This document shows, piece by piece, positions 8,103 to 16,398 of a DNA stretch of 64,000 nt. The stretch is taken from contig NZ_PYAT01000005.1 of NCBI RefSeq assembly GCF_003014655.1, positions 62,001 through 126,000 of the forward strand, in the 5' to 3' direction. Below the pieces are notes generated by a model. That model was not told the DNA's origin. It did no database searches and was given only the letters and a program-made list of their open reading frames with translations. The stretch is from Planomicrobium soli. Its GTDB lineage: Bacteria > Bacillota > Bacilli > Bacillales_A > Planococcaceae. The translations under genes were made by a program, and so were the position numbers. The first letter of the stretch is position 1. Every line of letters starts with the position of its first letter.

Positions 8103-8478
8103 AATCTTTGTAAAACACTTTATCTACGTTGTATTTCGCTTTTTCCGTATTGATTAAATACGTTTCATAAATGTCGCGTTCCATCGGATCTTCAACGATT
8201 GTCACTGAAATGCGGTGGATTTCTTCGCGATGGTTTTTCAATGGTGAAACGGTATCTTCCAAGTGCTTTTTCACACGTTGGCGAAGTTTGCGGGCTTTCC
8301 CGACAAACAAAAGCTCTCCGCTATGATTGAAAAACTGGATGATGCCGCCTTTATCGCGTGGAATTTCGTGCAAATCGATAAAGCCGTAAATCGGTTTGAT
8401 AACCAGCTCATCGCCATTGACTTCTTGTTTGCGCTGGGTAATTGTAATGTCCGGTTTTGGAAATTGAATATTAATCAT
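8101..8478 (-). CDS. GIY-YIG-like nuclease family protein
   Basis: About 125 residues. After roughly 40 N-terminal residues comes KGGIIQFFNHSGELLFVGKARKLRQRVKKH, which follows the GIY-YIG fold pattern: strand 'GIIQFF' replacing G-I-Y, 'LFVGKA' replacing Y-I-G, and the R of the UvrC-like 'LRQRVKKH'. The classical Tyr of both half-motifs is replaced by hydrophobic or Phe residues, so nuclease activity is uncertain. A GTG at 8485-8487 is in frame, but AGAGGA is 10 bases from ATG 8478 and too close to the GTG, so I use 8478. Single gene. Confidence 0.75.
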   Translation of the reverse strand: MINIQFPKPDITITQRKQEVNGDELVIKPIYGFIDLHEIPRDKGGIIQFFNHSGELLFVGKARKLRQRVKKHLEDTVSPLKNHREEIHRISVTIVEDPMERDIYETYLINTEKAKYNVDKVFYKD

Positions 8479-8520
8479 ATTTATCACGTCCTCTAAGTAT
8501 CGTATTGCCTATCGTAACAC

Positions 8521-8555
8521 AAAAAAGAGCGAAAATCTATTCGCTCTTTTTTTCT
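8521..8555. terminator. terminator of the YhfK-like SDR gene
   Basis: AAAAAAGAGCGAA paired with TTCGCTCTTTTTT around a 6-base loop. It is symmetrical, with a U-tail for the - strand gene ending at 8577. Confidence 0.85.
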
Positions 8556-8576
8556 TCATCGGTAAAGACCTTGCTG

Positions 8577-9224
8577 CTACAACGATTTCAAGGCATCTTC
8601 AATGGCTTGGTCGCCTTGAAGCACCTCGAAGATTTTATGGTGGGTGTTGCTTTTATCAAGAATTTCGACAAGAAGCGCCGCTACGTCGGCGCGAGTAATG
8701 GAACGCCCTTCCATTGAAGAAAATCCGTCTTCAGCTATTTCAATTTTGCCGACAGCCTCTTCATTAGCCAAAGCTCCGGGACGGACAATGGTGTAGTCAA
8801 GTCCGGTATTCAGCAACAGTTCATCCGCTGCCCGCTTGGCAACAAGATAAGGCTTCATTTCTTCTCCACCAGCATCCGGATTGTCAGAACCCATTGAACT
8901 CAACTGTACGAAGCGCTTTACGCCCTTTTCTTCTGCGTATTTTGCCGCTTTGACAGCTCCCCATAAATCGATAGTCAACGTTTTATCAGCACCAGTCGAA
9001 CCGCCGGAACCGGCTGCGAAAATAACAGCGTCCACGCCTTCATAAGCATCGCTGAAGTCTTCTTCAAGGTTGCCGAGCACAACACGGGAAGCACCGAGTT
9101 CTTTCAAGTGCTCAACCTGTTCTTCTTTACGGACCATGGCTGTCGCTTCATGTTTCGACTCAGTCAATGCTTTTACGATTTTCTGGCCAACTTGTCCGTT
9201 TGCACCAATTACAAGTACGTTCAT
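8577..9224 (-). CDS. NAD(P)-binding atypical SDR, YhfK/NmrA-like
   Basis: 215 residues. The N-terminal dinucleotide-binding motif is GANGQVGQKIV (residues 8-18), followed by MVRKEEQ, typical of NADP-preferring NmrA/YhfK-type atypical SDRs, then FAAGSGG and VQLSSMGS. An active-site Tyr sits in KPYLVAKRAAD (YxxxK). Length matches Bacillus YhfK-type oxidoreductases of unknown substrate. Start is ATG 9224 with AAAGGAG 10 bases upstream; the upstream ATG at 9287 has no RBS. Single gene with its own terminator. Confidence 0.85.
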   Translation of the reverse strand: MNVLVIGANGQVGQKIVKALTESKHEATAMVRKEEQVEHLKELGASRVVLGNLEEDFSDAYEGVDAVIFAAGSGGSTGADKTLTIDLWGAVKAAKYAEEKGVKRFVQLSSMGSDNPDAGGEEMKPYLVAKRAADELLLNTGLDYTIVRPGALANEEAVGKIEIAEDGFSSMEGRSITRADVAALLVEILDKSNTHHKIFEVLQGDQAIEDALKSL

Positions 9225-9357
9225 GTATGTCCACTCCTTTAGCTTTTTGACTTTTTTATAATTCCCTTTCACGTATCTATCAAACATTTGCTGGTTTCAT
9301 TCTTTCACTATCAAAAAAAACGGAGACAAGCTAAAATAAAGGGACGGAGGTGTAACA

Positions 9358-9636
9358 ATGGAAATTACAAATCATGTTTTTGAGGAAATAAAAGACCCGA
9401 CAGGAATTATGGTCGGCAAACGCTACGAATTTTTATTGGACGTCGAAGTGGATGAGGAAGACGAGTTATATACACCGGGCGGCCTTGAGCTGCGGGTTAT
9501 TCTGGCGGCAGACGACAACGGCACTCGCATTGTTCATTATAACGTTATCGATAAATTGTCTCGCAATGTGCTCGAGTTCGCTTTAGAAGATGATGAAGAA
9601 GCGGAAGTGCTGGCATACTGCACGAGTAGCTTATAA
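9358..9636 (+). CDS. small acidic protein, DUF6509-like
   Basis: 92 residues, strongly acidic (runs such as VEVDEEDELY and LEDDEEAE), with no signal or membrane segment. The block KDPTGIMVGKRYEFLLDVEVDEEDE matches my memory of the Bacillales DUF6509 family; I did not verify this. The RBS is GGAGGTG. It is a single-gene unit between the SDR (divergent) and a strong terminator. Function unknown. Confidence 0.7.
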   Translation: MEITNHVFEEIKDPTGIMVGKRYEFLLDVEVDEEDELYTPGGLELRVILAADDNGTRIVHYNVIDKLSRNVLEFALEDDEEAEVLAYCTSSL

Positions 9637-9637
9637 A

Positions 9638-9674
9638 AAAATCCCCAGCCATTCAATTCGGCTGGGGATTTTCT
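9638..9674 (+). terminator. terminator of the DUF6509-like gene
   Basis: Perfect 13-bp stem 9638-9650 / 9660-9672 with loop ATTCAATTC and T-run. Confidence 0.9.
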
Positions 9675-9737
9675 GTGAAATGTGATTCTAAAGATAACTA
9701 CAGGGTGTAAAACAGTAAAGGCTCCTGCTGAAAACAA

Positions 9738-9778
9738 GCGGGCGGAATCCTAAAGGAATAAAGCGAATCAACGCCCGC
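9738..9778. repeat. small GC-rich inverted repeat
   Basis: GCGGGCG (9738-9744) faces CGCCCGC (9772-9778), enclosing GGAATCC...GGAATAAAGCG. It has no U-tail, so it is not an obvious terminator. It may be a remnant of a dispersed intergenic repeat. The rest of 9675-9831 shows nothing. Confidence 0.4.
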
Positions 9779-9831
9779 AGAAAGTTCAGATTCTTGGTGG
9801 AATATACAGAAAAACTTGATGCAGTTGACCT

Positions 9832-10569
9832 TTAAATTTTTATTTCGATTTTCGCATCTTTTTTCAATTCTTCAATACGGGCGAATACAGCATCTTGTGT
9901 TTTTTGCTGTTCCAGGGATTGGCGGATGGCCGGCTCCATTTCTTTAAGAGCAGGAGCTTTTTGTTCCGATGATTCAACGAAGCTATCATAAGCTTTTTGC
10001 ACTTCCTCGTCTGTGACTTCGCCGCTTCTAATTTCTTCAGAGACATAACTTTCGTAGACGAGCTGTTCACGGAGCTGATTTTCCAAGTCTTCCATTGTAT
10101 AGCCGGTAGCTTTCAATGTCTTGTTCATGGCTTCTTCATTTTCAAATTGTCCCTTCATTTCTTCGAGGCGCTCTTTCAATACGGTTTCATCTGCTTTATG
10201 GCCTTTCTTTTCTGCATCTTGGATGATGAGTTTATTGCTGACAATTACCGTAATAGCCTGAGATTTTACTTGCTCTGCAGTGTCCGCATTGCTTGTATTT
10301 TGGCCTTGGGCAGCAAGAGAGGATTCCAATTGGCGGGCAACGCTGCTGTAGATATTGCCTTTCACTTCTTCCTCATTGACAACTACTGCAACTTCATCAT
10401 TCTCCGGCAATTCTAGTTCTGAAGCCGGCTGTTCAGTTAAGGTTTCGGGTTGTTCTGCCGTTTCAGGAGCCGTTTCTTCCTTTGATTCCGCTTTTTCTTT
10501 ATCCGAACACGCCCCAAGCGTCAATACTAAAAGAAAAGGAGCTAAGGTAAATTTCATTTTTTTGATCAT
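9832..10569 (-). CDS. SurA_N-type lipoprotein (PrsA-like chaperone domain without PPIase)
   Basis: 245 residues. Lipoprotein signal with lipobox LGAC (Cys21), then a Glu/Pro/Thr-rich linker to about residue 55. From VAVVVNEEEVKGNIY onward it is a helical SurA/PrsA N-terminal chaperone domain (swapped helix, long helices with KKGHKADETVLKERLEEMK). The C-terminal helix returns at EEVQKAYDSFVESSEQ. There is no parvulin PPIase domain between the two halves, as in the SurA_N_3 'lobe only' lipoproteins of Bacilli. It probably holds exported proteins outside the membrane. RBS AGGAG seven bases before ATG 10569. Single gene. Confidence 0.85.
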   Translation of the reverse strand: MIKKMKFTLAPFLLVLTLGACSDKEKAESKEETAPETAEQPETLTEQPASELELPENDEVAVVVNEEEVKGNIYSSVARQLESSLAAQGQNTSNADTAEQVKSQAITVIVSNKLIIQDAEKKGHKADETVLKERLEEMKGQFENEEAMNKTLKATGYTMEDLENQLREQLVYESYVSEEIRSGEVTDEEVQKAYDSFVESSEQKAPALKEMEPAIRQSLEQQKTQDAVFARIEELKKDAKIEIKI

Positions 10570-10639
10570 GCAAGATCTCCTCTTCGTTTGTCTCGTTACA
10601 GTAAAACATATTTAAGAAGGTGAAACAAATAATTGGGCG

Positions 10640-10770
10640 GTCCTTGCAGATGTTTGATGACGGTTTAAGAAGCAACTTATTTATCTGCAAAGAATTTACA
10701 GCCGCCATTCTAGACCATGGTTTCCGTTTGTGAATGGTCTCTATTTTCATTTGATCCAGAATGGAAAGCG
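10640..10770. other. structured intergenic region (nested inverted repeats)
   Basis: Part of the 389-base gap between the lipoprotein gene and hisC. TTGCAGAT (10644-10651) pairs with ATCTGCAA (10683-10690). A second structure has CCATTCT (10705-10711) pairing with AGAATGG (10758-10764) around GACCAT (10713-10718) / ATGGTC (10734-10739). No coding frame with an RBS fits. It could be an RNA element or small RNA; strand unknown. Confidence 0.3.
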
Positions 10771-10865
10771 GACAAAAGGGAGAATTCACTTTTAATAATT
10801 CATAGAAGACTATGACATAACGATATGGTTTGATAAGTAAATAACAAAGAAGCAAATTTGCTGCA

Positions 10866-10893
10866 TTGATTTGGCGGTTATGACTGTTATAAT
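10866..10893 (+). promoter_or_regulatory. promoter of hisC
   Basis: TTGATT (10866-10871), a 16-base spacer and a consensus TATAAT (10888-10893), about 65 bases before the hisC start. Confidence 0.65.
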
Positions 10894-10958
10894 TACCTAT
10901 GAAGTGAATATTCGTACTTTTTTATAAACTAATAAATCAAGTTTTTGGAGGAATCATC

Positions 10959-12068
10959 ATGGAGCAGACCAATAACATCAAACCGCGGAAAACCTTAGAG
11001 TCAATCGAGCCCTATTCACCGGGCAAGCCGATATGGGAAGTGCAAAAAGAGTTAGGGTTGGAGCGCGTTATCAAGCTTGCTTCAAACGAAAATCCGCTGG
11101 GACCATCGCCAAAGGCGCTTGAAGCTATCCAGAATGGCTTGTCGGAATTGAACCGTTATCCGGATGCAGACGCATCTATGTTGAAACAGGCTATTGCCGA
11201 TCAATATGGGGTTCTCCCTCAGCAAGTAATTCCGACAAATGGTGCCGACGAACTTATTACGTTGATTTCTGAAGCTTTTTTAGAGGCTGGAGACGAAGTA
11301 ATTGTTCCTTCGCCATCTTTTAGTGAATATGATTTTGGAGCGCACATCATGGGTGCGACAGTTGTTCCTGTCCCGTTCGCAGAAGATTTCCGTTATGATG
11401 TTGATGCATTGATTGCAGCTGTAACAGAAAAAACGAAACTGATTTATATATGCACACCCAATAATCCGACAGGGACCTATATTTCTAAGCCGGATATCGA
11501 AAAATTATTGAATTCGGTAAAGGGAGCGCTTGTAGTATTTGACGCTGCCTATAGCCACTTTGCCGATGAAGCAGAATACACCAGCGGCATTGAGTTTGTC
11601 CAGGCAGGTTATCCTGTGTTGACGCTCCAGACTTTTTCTAAAATTTACGGCATTGCCGGAATTCGGGTCGGTTATGGCATTGCGCCAGAATTTATCATCC
11701 AAGCGATTTTAAAAGTAAAAGAGCCGTTCAACGTCAACAGCCTTGCTCAAATTGCAGCAACCGCGGCAATCGGCGATACAGAACATGTCCGATCGTCTCA
11801 ATCGGTCAATAAGGCAGGAAGAGAACAATTATATAAAATCTTCGATAGCCTTGGATTGGCCTACACAAAGAGTATGGGCAATTTCGTTCTTGCACATATA
11901 GGTCCGGAAGGTGAAAGAATTTACAAAGAACTGATGGCAAAAGGCGTTATTGTCCGCTACGGCAAAACTTGGGGATTGCCGGAACATATCCGTGTATCAG
12001 TAGGAACACCGGAAGAAAATGCGTTTTTCGGCGAAATATTGACTGGATTATTGGCTAAACAAGTATAA
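10959..12068 (+). CDS. hisC: histidinol-phosphate aminotransferase
   Basis: 369 residues, fold-type I PLP aminotransferase. Visible landmarks are SNENPLGPSP (42-51), PNNPTG with Asn169, the Tyr of DAAY (198), the PLP Lys228 in TFSKIYG, and Arg in IRVGYG. It converts imidazole-acetol phosphate plus glutamate to histidinol phosphate; in Bacillus the same enzyme also transaminates phenylpyruvate and hydroxyphenylpyruvate for Phe/Tyr synthesis. Here it stands alone, away from any his or trp gene, with its own promoter and terminator, which fits a dual role. AGGAGGA-like RBS (TTGGAGGAATC) seven to eight bases upstream of ATG. Confidence 0.94.
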   Translation: MEQTNNIKPRKTLESIEPYSPGKPIWEVQKELGLERVIKLASNENPLGPSPKALEAIQNGLSELNRYPDADASMLKQAIADQYGVLPQQVIPTNGADELITLISEAFLEAGDEVIVPSPSFSEYDFGAHIMGATVVPVPFAEDFRYDVDALIAAVTEKTKLIYICTPNNPTGTYISKPDIEKLLNSVKGALVVFDAAYSHFADEAEYTSGIEFVQAGYPVLTLQTFSKIYGIAGIRVGYGIAPEFIIQAILKVKEPFNVNSLAQIAATAAIGDTEHVRSSQSVNKAGREQLYKIFDSLGLAYTKSMGNFVLAHIGPEGERIYKELMAKGVIVRYGKTWGLPEHIRVSVGTPEENAFFGEILTGLLAKQV

Positions 12069-12073
12069 GTGGA

Positions 12074-12104
12074 AGCTGCTCCTGAATAGGAGCAGCTTTT
12101 TTTG
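12074..12104 (+). terminator. terminator of hisC
   Basis: 11-bp perfect stem 12074-12084 / 12089-12099, GAAT tetraloop, seven Ts. Confidence 0.92.
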
Positions 12105-12187
12105 CGGTTTAGCAAAAAATAAAGAGGGACTGCGGTTGTTCTTGTTTAATAAACAGGTAGAGCGGGAAGATTTGAGGTAACCGATTT

Positions 12188-13117
12188 ATGCGAAGGATGG
12201 ATGTTATGATATATGATTGCGCAATTATTGGCGGTGGGCCAGCTGGTCTAAATGCAGCTTTGGTTTTAGGAAGGTCTAGACGGAAAACCGTTCTCTTCGA
12301 CGACGACAATGGACGCAATTTGGTCACTCGGGAATCTCATGGCTTTATTACAAGAGATGGCATTCAGCCGGAAGAACTTAAAAAACTAGCACGGCAAGAT
12401 ATAGCTAAATACGATAGTGTGGAATTGAAGAAAAAAAAGATTGTTCGCGTTGAGCGTTTAAGCGAAACGCATTATGAATTGACGACAGACGAAGGCGAGA
12501 CGTTCCACAGCATCAAAATTATTCTCGCGGCCGGAGTGAAGGAGAAGCTTCCGAATATCCCGGATATCGAGAAATTTTACGGCACCAGTTTGTACAGCTG
12601 CCCATATTGTGATGGATGGGAATTGAAGGATCAGCCGCTTGCCATAATCGCAGATAAAAACGTTTATGCGCTTGCGAAGAAAGTGTATACATGGAGCGAG
12701 GATTTAGCGGTATTCACTAACGGAATGGGAAGGCTCGAAGAAGAAGAGAAAGCGAGTCTCGCCAAGCACGGCATTAAAGTATATGAAGATATAATAAGTG
12801 GTCTGGAAGGCGGAAACGGACAATTACGCAGTGTTAGACTTGAAGACGGCACATTGATTGATCGGGTAGGCGGATTTACGACTCCGCTATGGAACCATTC
12901 CACTTCCTTTGCTGATGAACTTGGCTGTGAGCAGAACAGTTATGGAGGCATCAAAACAGACGAATATGGCCGGACAAATGTTTGGAATGTTTATGCGGCA
13001 GGAGACGCTTCGCTCATTGTTCCTTCTCAGCTTGTAATTGCAGCAGGTGAAGGAAGCGCTGCAGCGATCGGTGTCAACGGTGATTTGTCGAACGAATACT
13101 TCGACAGTGAAGAATGA
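12188..13117 (+). CDS. thioredoxin-reductase-like FAD oxidoreductase
   Basis: 309 residues. The FAD motif is IIGGGPAGLNAAL (residues 13-25), the redox-active pair is CPYC (138-141), and the second FAD contact is NVYAAGDAS near residue 273. The domain order is that of thioredoxin reductase. The NADPH domain lacks the usual GGGxSAxE: the corresponding strand reads LAIIADKNVYALAKK, so the electron donor site is unusual and this is unlikely to be the housekeeping TrxB. GAGGT nine bases before ATG 12188 supports that start; ATG 12206 with AAGG is an alternative. Expected cytosolic; partner unknown. Confidence 0.85.
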   Translation: MRRMDVMIYDCAIIGGGPAGLNAALVLGRSRRKTVLFDDDNGRNLVTRESHGFITRDGIQPEELKKLARQDIAKYDSVELKKKKIVRVERLSETHYELTTDEGETFHSIKIILAAGVKEKLPNIPDIEKFYGTSLYSCPYCDGWELKDQPLAIIADKNVYALAKKVYTWSEDLAVFTNGMGRLEEEEKASLAKHGIKVYEDIISGLEGGNGQLRSVRLEDGTLIDRVGGFTTPLWNHSTSFADELGCEQNSYGGIKTDEYGRTNVWNVYAAGDASLIVPSQLVIAAGEGSAAAIGVNGDLSNEYFDSEE

Positions 13118-13200
13118 TATGGCGAAGGTTTAGGTTTCACTTGTTCTAGAACTGCTGCATAAGGTAAACTGCAGGAAACAGAACGTTAGGAGGCGGTGGA

Positions 13201-13500
13201 ATGGACAATTCGAATTTATTGGCATCGATTACGTATATCGATACAGAACGTTCAATTGAAGCCGGTGAAATGAAAATCGTCCATACAGAACATGCTCTCC
13301 ATTTATACGAAGACACTGTAAGTGCTTCTGCGACACATTTCCACCTGGCGAATGTTTGGGACATGTCCTACCGTTCCTTTTCGGACGAAGCGAATTTACT
13401 GTATTTGCATACCCATCGAGGGGTTGTTGCTTATAAAGTGTATACAGACCCCGGACATTTCGTCACCACTTTTAAAAAGTTGAAAAACACCAATTACTGA
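13201..13500 (+). CDS. uncharacterised 99-residue protein
   Basis: GGAGGCGGTGG lies directly before the ATG, so translation is likely. The protein has no membrane segment or signal. It is rich in His (HTEHALHLY, ATHFHLANVW, YLHTHRGVV) and ends in a basic tail FKKLKNTNY. I do not recognise a family. The pattern of short beta strands plus DPGHFVTTFKKL at the end resembles small Bacillales proteins of unknown function. It precedes the NTF2-like gene by 23 bases and probably shares its transcript. Confidence 0.6.
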   Translation: MDNSNLLASITYIDTERSIEAGEMKIVHTEHALHLYEDTVSASATHFHLANVWDMSYRSFSDEANLLYLHTHRGVVAYKVYTDPGHFVTTFKKLKNTNY

Positions 13501-13523
13501 TATGGTCGAAAGGGGAGCTTTCC

Positions 13524-13892
13524 ATGAACAACGTGATCGAAACGGCAGATACTTGGGTTGATAAAGTGAATGCGCAGGATGTGGAAGGCGTTCTTGAAGT
13601 ATCGGATCCGAACATCGAACTGATAGGTCCAAGGGGTGCAGGGTTCGGCCATGACTTGCTTGTCCAATGGATGGAGAATACAGGTGTGAATTTGCATACG
13701 ATCACCCGGTACGCCGACGACCACCGCGTTGTTTATGAACAGGAAGCAGTATGGGAAAATCAGGACGGGCATGTTATCGTTTATACGTTCATGGAAATCA
13801 AAGATGGCAAAGTAATCCGAATTGAACGGTTCGATAATAGTGACGATGCATTCAGCACAAGTGGTTTAAACGAAGAAAACAAAGTGGCATGA
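13524..13892 (+). CDS. SnoaL/NTF2-like domain protein
   Basis: 122 residues. A helix (VIETADTWVDKVNAQDVEGVLEV) is followed by the beta-rich DPNIELIGPRGAGFGHDLLVQWMEN, then strands ending in VIVYTFMEIKDGKVIRIERFDN, the hallmark cone-shaped NTF2/SnoaL fold with the 'DGKI.R...' strand. Such proteins are small-molecule-binding enzymes or scaffolds (isomerases, hydrolases), and no catalytic assignment is possible here. RBS AAAGGGGAG. Probably co-transcribed with the 99-residue protein; a terminator follows. Confidence 0.8.
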   Translation: MNNVIETADTWVDKVNAQDVEGVLEVSDPNIELIGPRGAGFGHDLLVQWMENTGVNLHTITRYADDHRVVYEQEAVWENQDGHVIVYTFMEIKDGKVIRIERFDNSDDAFSTSGLNEENKVA

Positions 13893-13897
13893 AAGAA

Positions 13898-13929
13898 AGT
13901 AGTTCCAGCTAATGGAGCTGCTTTTTTTA
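13898..13929 (+). terminator. terminator after SnoaL-like gene
   Basis: Stem AGTAGTTCC (13898-13906) with GGAGCTGCT (13914-13922), including G-U pairs, then a T-run. Confidence 0.8.
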
Positions 13930-13992
13930 AATATCTATTTTGTAGAGGCGATGAGGCAACAGCAAAGTTTTCATGCATCACTTTTAGAACAA

Positions 13993-14026
13993 ATAAAAAA
14001 AGGCAGCCTGTAAGGCTGTCTTTTTC
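13993..14026 (-). terminator. terminator of DUF948 gene
   Basis: AAAAGGCAGCCT paired with AGGCTGTCTTTT around a 3-base loop. On the - strand the stem is followed by a T-run. Confidence 0.8.
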
Positions 14027-14035
14027 AGTTCTTGT

Positions 14036-14521
14036 TTATTTTTCTGCCGTTTGTTCATCACCAATTAGTGGTGTTGGATAGTAGGCGGCAGGATCGTTTT
14101 TGCGGTTCTTCAAAAATTCCTGTAAATCAAGAAGATCGGACGTGGCATTTTTCCACTGATTGATTTGAGAAATATTTCTCTTGTCACGGTTTGCGCTTGA
14201 AGCAATACCTACAGTAACCGTTCGCACGGACGAGTTCAAGTCGAGGAACGAATTCTTTGTACCCCTTGCTGCATCGATCAGAAGCGTGACTTTTTCAGAT
14301 TTTGCTTGCATGTCTTCTTTCAGTTCGTTTGCATGATGTTGCAGGCTTGTGGCTTCCAAGTTGAGCTTATCTATTCGATCTTTCAGGTTATCTACTGAAC
14401 CTTTTATTTTTTTCATTGGTCCCTTCATACCTGATACGAAAATGCCAACCCCGATTCCTGCTATGATTAGCGCTATTACAAATATTGCGAGCGCTATGTA
14501 CAGCCAGACTGTTGAGCTCAT
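14036..14521 (-). CDS. DUF948-family membrane-anchored protein
   Basis: 161 residues. One N-terminal transmembrane helix (residues 5-29, WLYIALAIFVIALIIAGIGV) is followed by a long amphipathic helical region with heptad character (about 35-85: GSVDNLKDRIDKLNLEATSLQHHANELKEDM), as in DUF948 proteins of Firmicutes related to general-stress YtxG. The tail carries YYPTPLIGDEQTAEK. Probably a membrane-tethered coiled coil. RBS GGAGGAAAC. In Bacillus ytxG sits with ytxH; no ytxH is seen here. Confidence 0.8.
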   Translation of the reverse strand: MSSTVWLYIALAIFVIALIIAGIGVGIFVSGMKGPMKKIKGSVDNLKDRIDKLNLEATSLQHHANELKEDMQAKSEKVTLLIDAARGTKNSFLDLNSSVRTVTVGIASSANRDKRNISQINQWKNATSDLLDLQEFLKNRKNDPAAYYPTPLIGDEQTAEK

Positions 14522-14668
14522 TCTGTTTCCTCCTTCATTTTGTCAGTGTGTTAGATGTCCTATACCCGTTATGTACTTTTGTTTAACATCGACTGAATGA
14601 AGTTAAGAAGAAAACCGGTTTGGCAAACTAAAGATTTCAGGAATAGCGATAGATGGGAGAAGAGTCGA

Positions 14669-14713
14669 AAGGCTGTAGACTTTCTCGGTATTGCCGAGCT
14701 TGTCTACAGCCTT
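14669..14713. terminator. compound hairpin downstream of the rib operon
   Basis: AAGGCTGTAGAC (14669-14680) pairs perfectly with GTCTACAGCCTT (14702-14713), with an inner CTCGG/CCGAG hairpin in the loop. It is placed 13 bases after the last gene of the ribA-ribD-nucleotidase unit. It lacks a long U-tail, so it may be a transcript-stabilising 3' end rather than a strong terminator. Confidence 0.55.
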
Positions 14714-14725
14714 ATCAGGTTATTT

Positions 14726-15298
14726 TCAAATCTTTTTATTTCGGATTAAATTTTTCAAATCCGCCCATTCTCTAACACGCGGCATGTCCAAGTGGCGGTT
14801 ATACGATTGGTCTTTCACAAGCACTTTGACTGAGCCCCCGGCTAGCGTATCAAGGACTGCAGGTTTGTCATCGAAATAATAATCCAATTGAAGCTTTTTA
14901 ATGATTTTTACTTTTTCAGCATCTTTCATGCCACAGAAAAAACGGTCATCCTGTACCGGAAAGCCTTGCCGCTTCATCCACTCTTTTGTATTTTCGCCGT
15001 GTTCAGAACTTCGGGCCGTTATATAGTAAAGTTCATGCCCTTCTGCTTCAAGCTGCTGCAAAGCTTCAATTGCCCCAGGATAGGGAGGGCAGTCGGTATA
15101 ATAAATTTCTTCTACTAAATCGCTCCACATTTTTGAACCTTCTTGATCCGTCATACCAAATGCTCCGTGTATTTCTACGCGGTCGAGAGCATGGAAAACA
15201 TCAATCGGCACAGTCTGGCCAAGGTTTTTTTGGTATAAGTTGAACGCATATTCACGTAATCCAATCAACGTATCATCTATGTCAAAACCAAATTTCAT
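14726..15298 (-). CDS. HAD-superfamily 5'-nucleotidase (NT5C-like)
   Basis: 190 residues. HAD motif I is DIDDTL (residues 6-11), motif II is YITARS (about 93-98) and motif III region YFDDKPAVLDTL carries the acidic pair. Length and layout match the NT5C-type 5'(3')-deoxyribonucleotidases of Bacilli (YqfW-like). It overlaps ribD by four bases (ATGA), so it is translated from the same operon as ribA and ribD. By context it might dephosphorylate a pyrimidine intermediate of the pathway, the step for which many bacteria use non-dedicated HAD enzymes. That role is inference. Confidence 0.8.
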   Translation of the reverse strand: MKFGFDIDDTLIGLREYAFNLYQKNLGQTVPIDVFHALDRVEIHGAFGMTDQEGSKMWSDLVEEIYYTDCPPYPGAIEALQQLEAEGHELYYITARSSEHGENTKEWMKRQGFPVQDDRFFCGMKDAEKVKIIKKLQLDYYFDDKPAVLDTLAGGSVKVLVKDQSYNRHLDMPRVREWADLKNLIRNKKI

Positions 15299-16398
15299 TT
15301 AGCTTCTCCTCGTTTTTCCGGATAGCCCGTGAACCGGAAATCTTTCCCGATTTTTGTGAATTCACCATCTGTCAGTTCTATTGCGTCTTTCATCAGGTCA
15401 AAGCCGGCCCCTTCTAAGAATGTCGGTGCGTCTTTTCCGCCAATCAATTTCGGCGCGAAATACAAGACGACTTTGTCGATCAAATCTTTTTCAAGAAATG
15501 CCGAATTTATGGTGCCGCCGCCTTCGATAAAGAGGGAAGAGACGGACTTTTCTCCGAGTATGCGGACTACATCTTGCACGTTCACCCGGATTTCTCCACT
15601 CGTTTCAAAGACGGAAATTCCTAGGCTTTCGAGCTTATGACGCTTTTTCTGATCGTAATTCCGGCTAGTGAAAATCCAGGTATTTGCTAAACCATCATTT
15701 AGAACTTTTGCGTCTAGGGGAATGCGCAGCGTCGAATCCAAGACGATGCGCAACGGGTTGCGGCCATTCGGGATGCGCGCTGTCAATTCCGGATCGTCTT
15801 CGATGACCGTGCCTACTCCTACTAGAATGGCCATGTGTTCGCTTCTTAATTGGTGGACGTCTTGCCGTGCGTCGCTTGAAGTAATCCATTTGCTGTCCAA
15901 GGAATGAGTGGCGATTTTGCCATCCAATGTAGAAGCGGCTTTCAATGTCACAAAAGGCACCTTCTCAACAATGAACTTATTGAACACTTCGTTCATTTTG
16001 CGCGACTCTTCTTTGCGGACACCAATGGTTACTTCGATGCCGGCATCCTCAAGCATCCTTACACCGTTTCCGGAAACAATCGGATTGGGATCTAACGTGG
16101 CAATTACTACTTCGCTGATGCCGGCGTCAATAATGGCCTGAGCGCACGGTCCTGTACGCCCATGGTGAGAACAAGGTTCAAGCGTAACGTAAATTGTTCC
16201 GCCCTGAGCCAGTTCTCCTGCCATTCGGATGGCATGAATTTCTGCGTGCGGTTCGCCTGCTTTCAAATGAGCGCCGATTCCGACAATACGTTGATGGTTG
16301 ACAATGACAGACCCAACGAGCGGATTTGGGTCAGTTTGGCCTTTCATTTTCCGGGCATTAGTTAAGGCCAGGTCCATATAGAATTCATGGTGCGACAT
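15295..16398 (-). CDS. ribD: riboflavin biosynthesis bifunctional deaminase/reductase
   Basis: 367 residues. The N-terminal cytidine-deaminase-like domain has the zinc site HAE (51-53) plus Cys76 and Cys85 in PCSHHGRTGPC. The C-terminal reductase domain from about residue 147 has TLKAASTLDGKIA and SLFIEGGGTINSAFL. It deaminates and reduces the pyrimidine product of GTP cyclohydrolase II. ATG 16398 is chosen because GAGGAGG is nine bases away, while ATG 16404 is only three bases from it. It overlaps the upstream ribA by 14 bases. No ribE, ribH or ribB is present. Confidence 0.92.
   Translation of the reverse strand: MSHHEFYMDLALTNARKMKGQTDPNPLVGSVIVNHQRIVGIGAHLKAGEPHAEIHAIRMAGELAQGGTIYVTLEPCSHHGRTGPCAQAIIDAGISEVVIATLDPNPIVSGNGVRMLEDAGIEVTIGVRKEESRKMNEVFNKFIVEKVPFVTLKAASTLDGKIATHSLDSKWITSSDARQDVHQLRSEHMAILVGVGTVIEDDPELTARIPNGRNPLRIVLDSTLRIPLDAKVLNDGLANTWIFTSRNYDQKKRHKLESLGISVFETSGEIRVNVQDVVRILGEKSVSSLFIEGGGTINSAFLEKDLIDKVVLYFAPKLIGGKDAPTFLEGAGFDLMKDAIELTDGEFTKIGKDFRFTGYPEKRGEAK

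Noticed and set aside
10499-10855. 118-residue frame upstream of the lipoprotein gene (- strand)
   Set aside because: Covers the divergent promoter region, no RBS, and the peptide has no domain.
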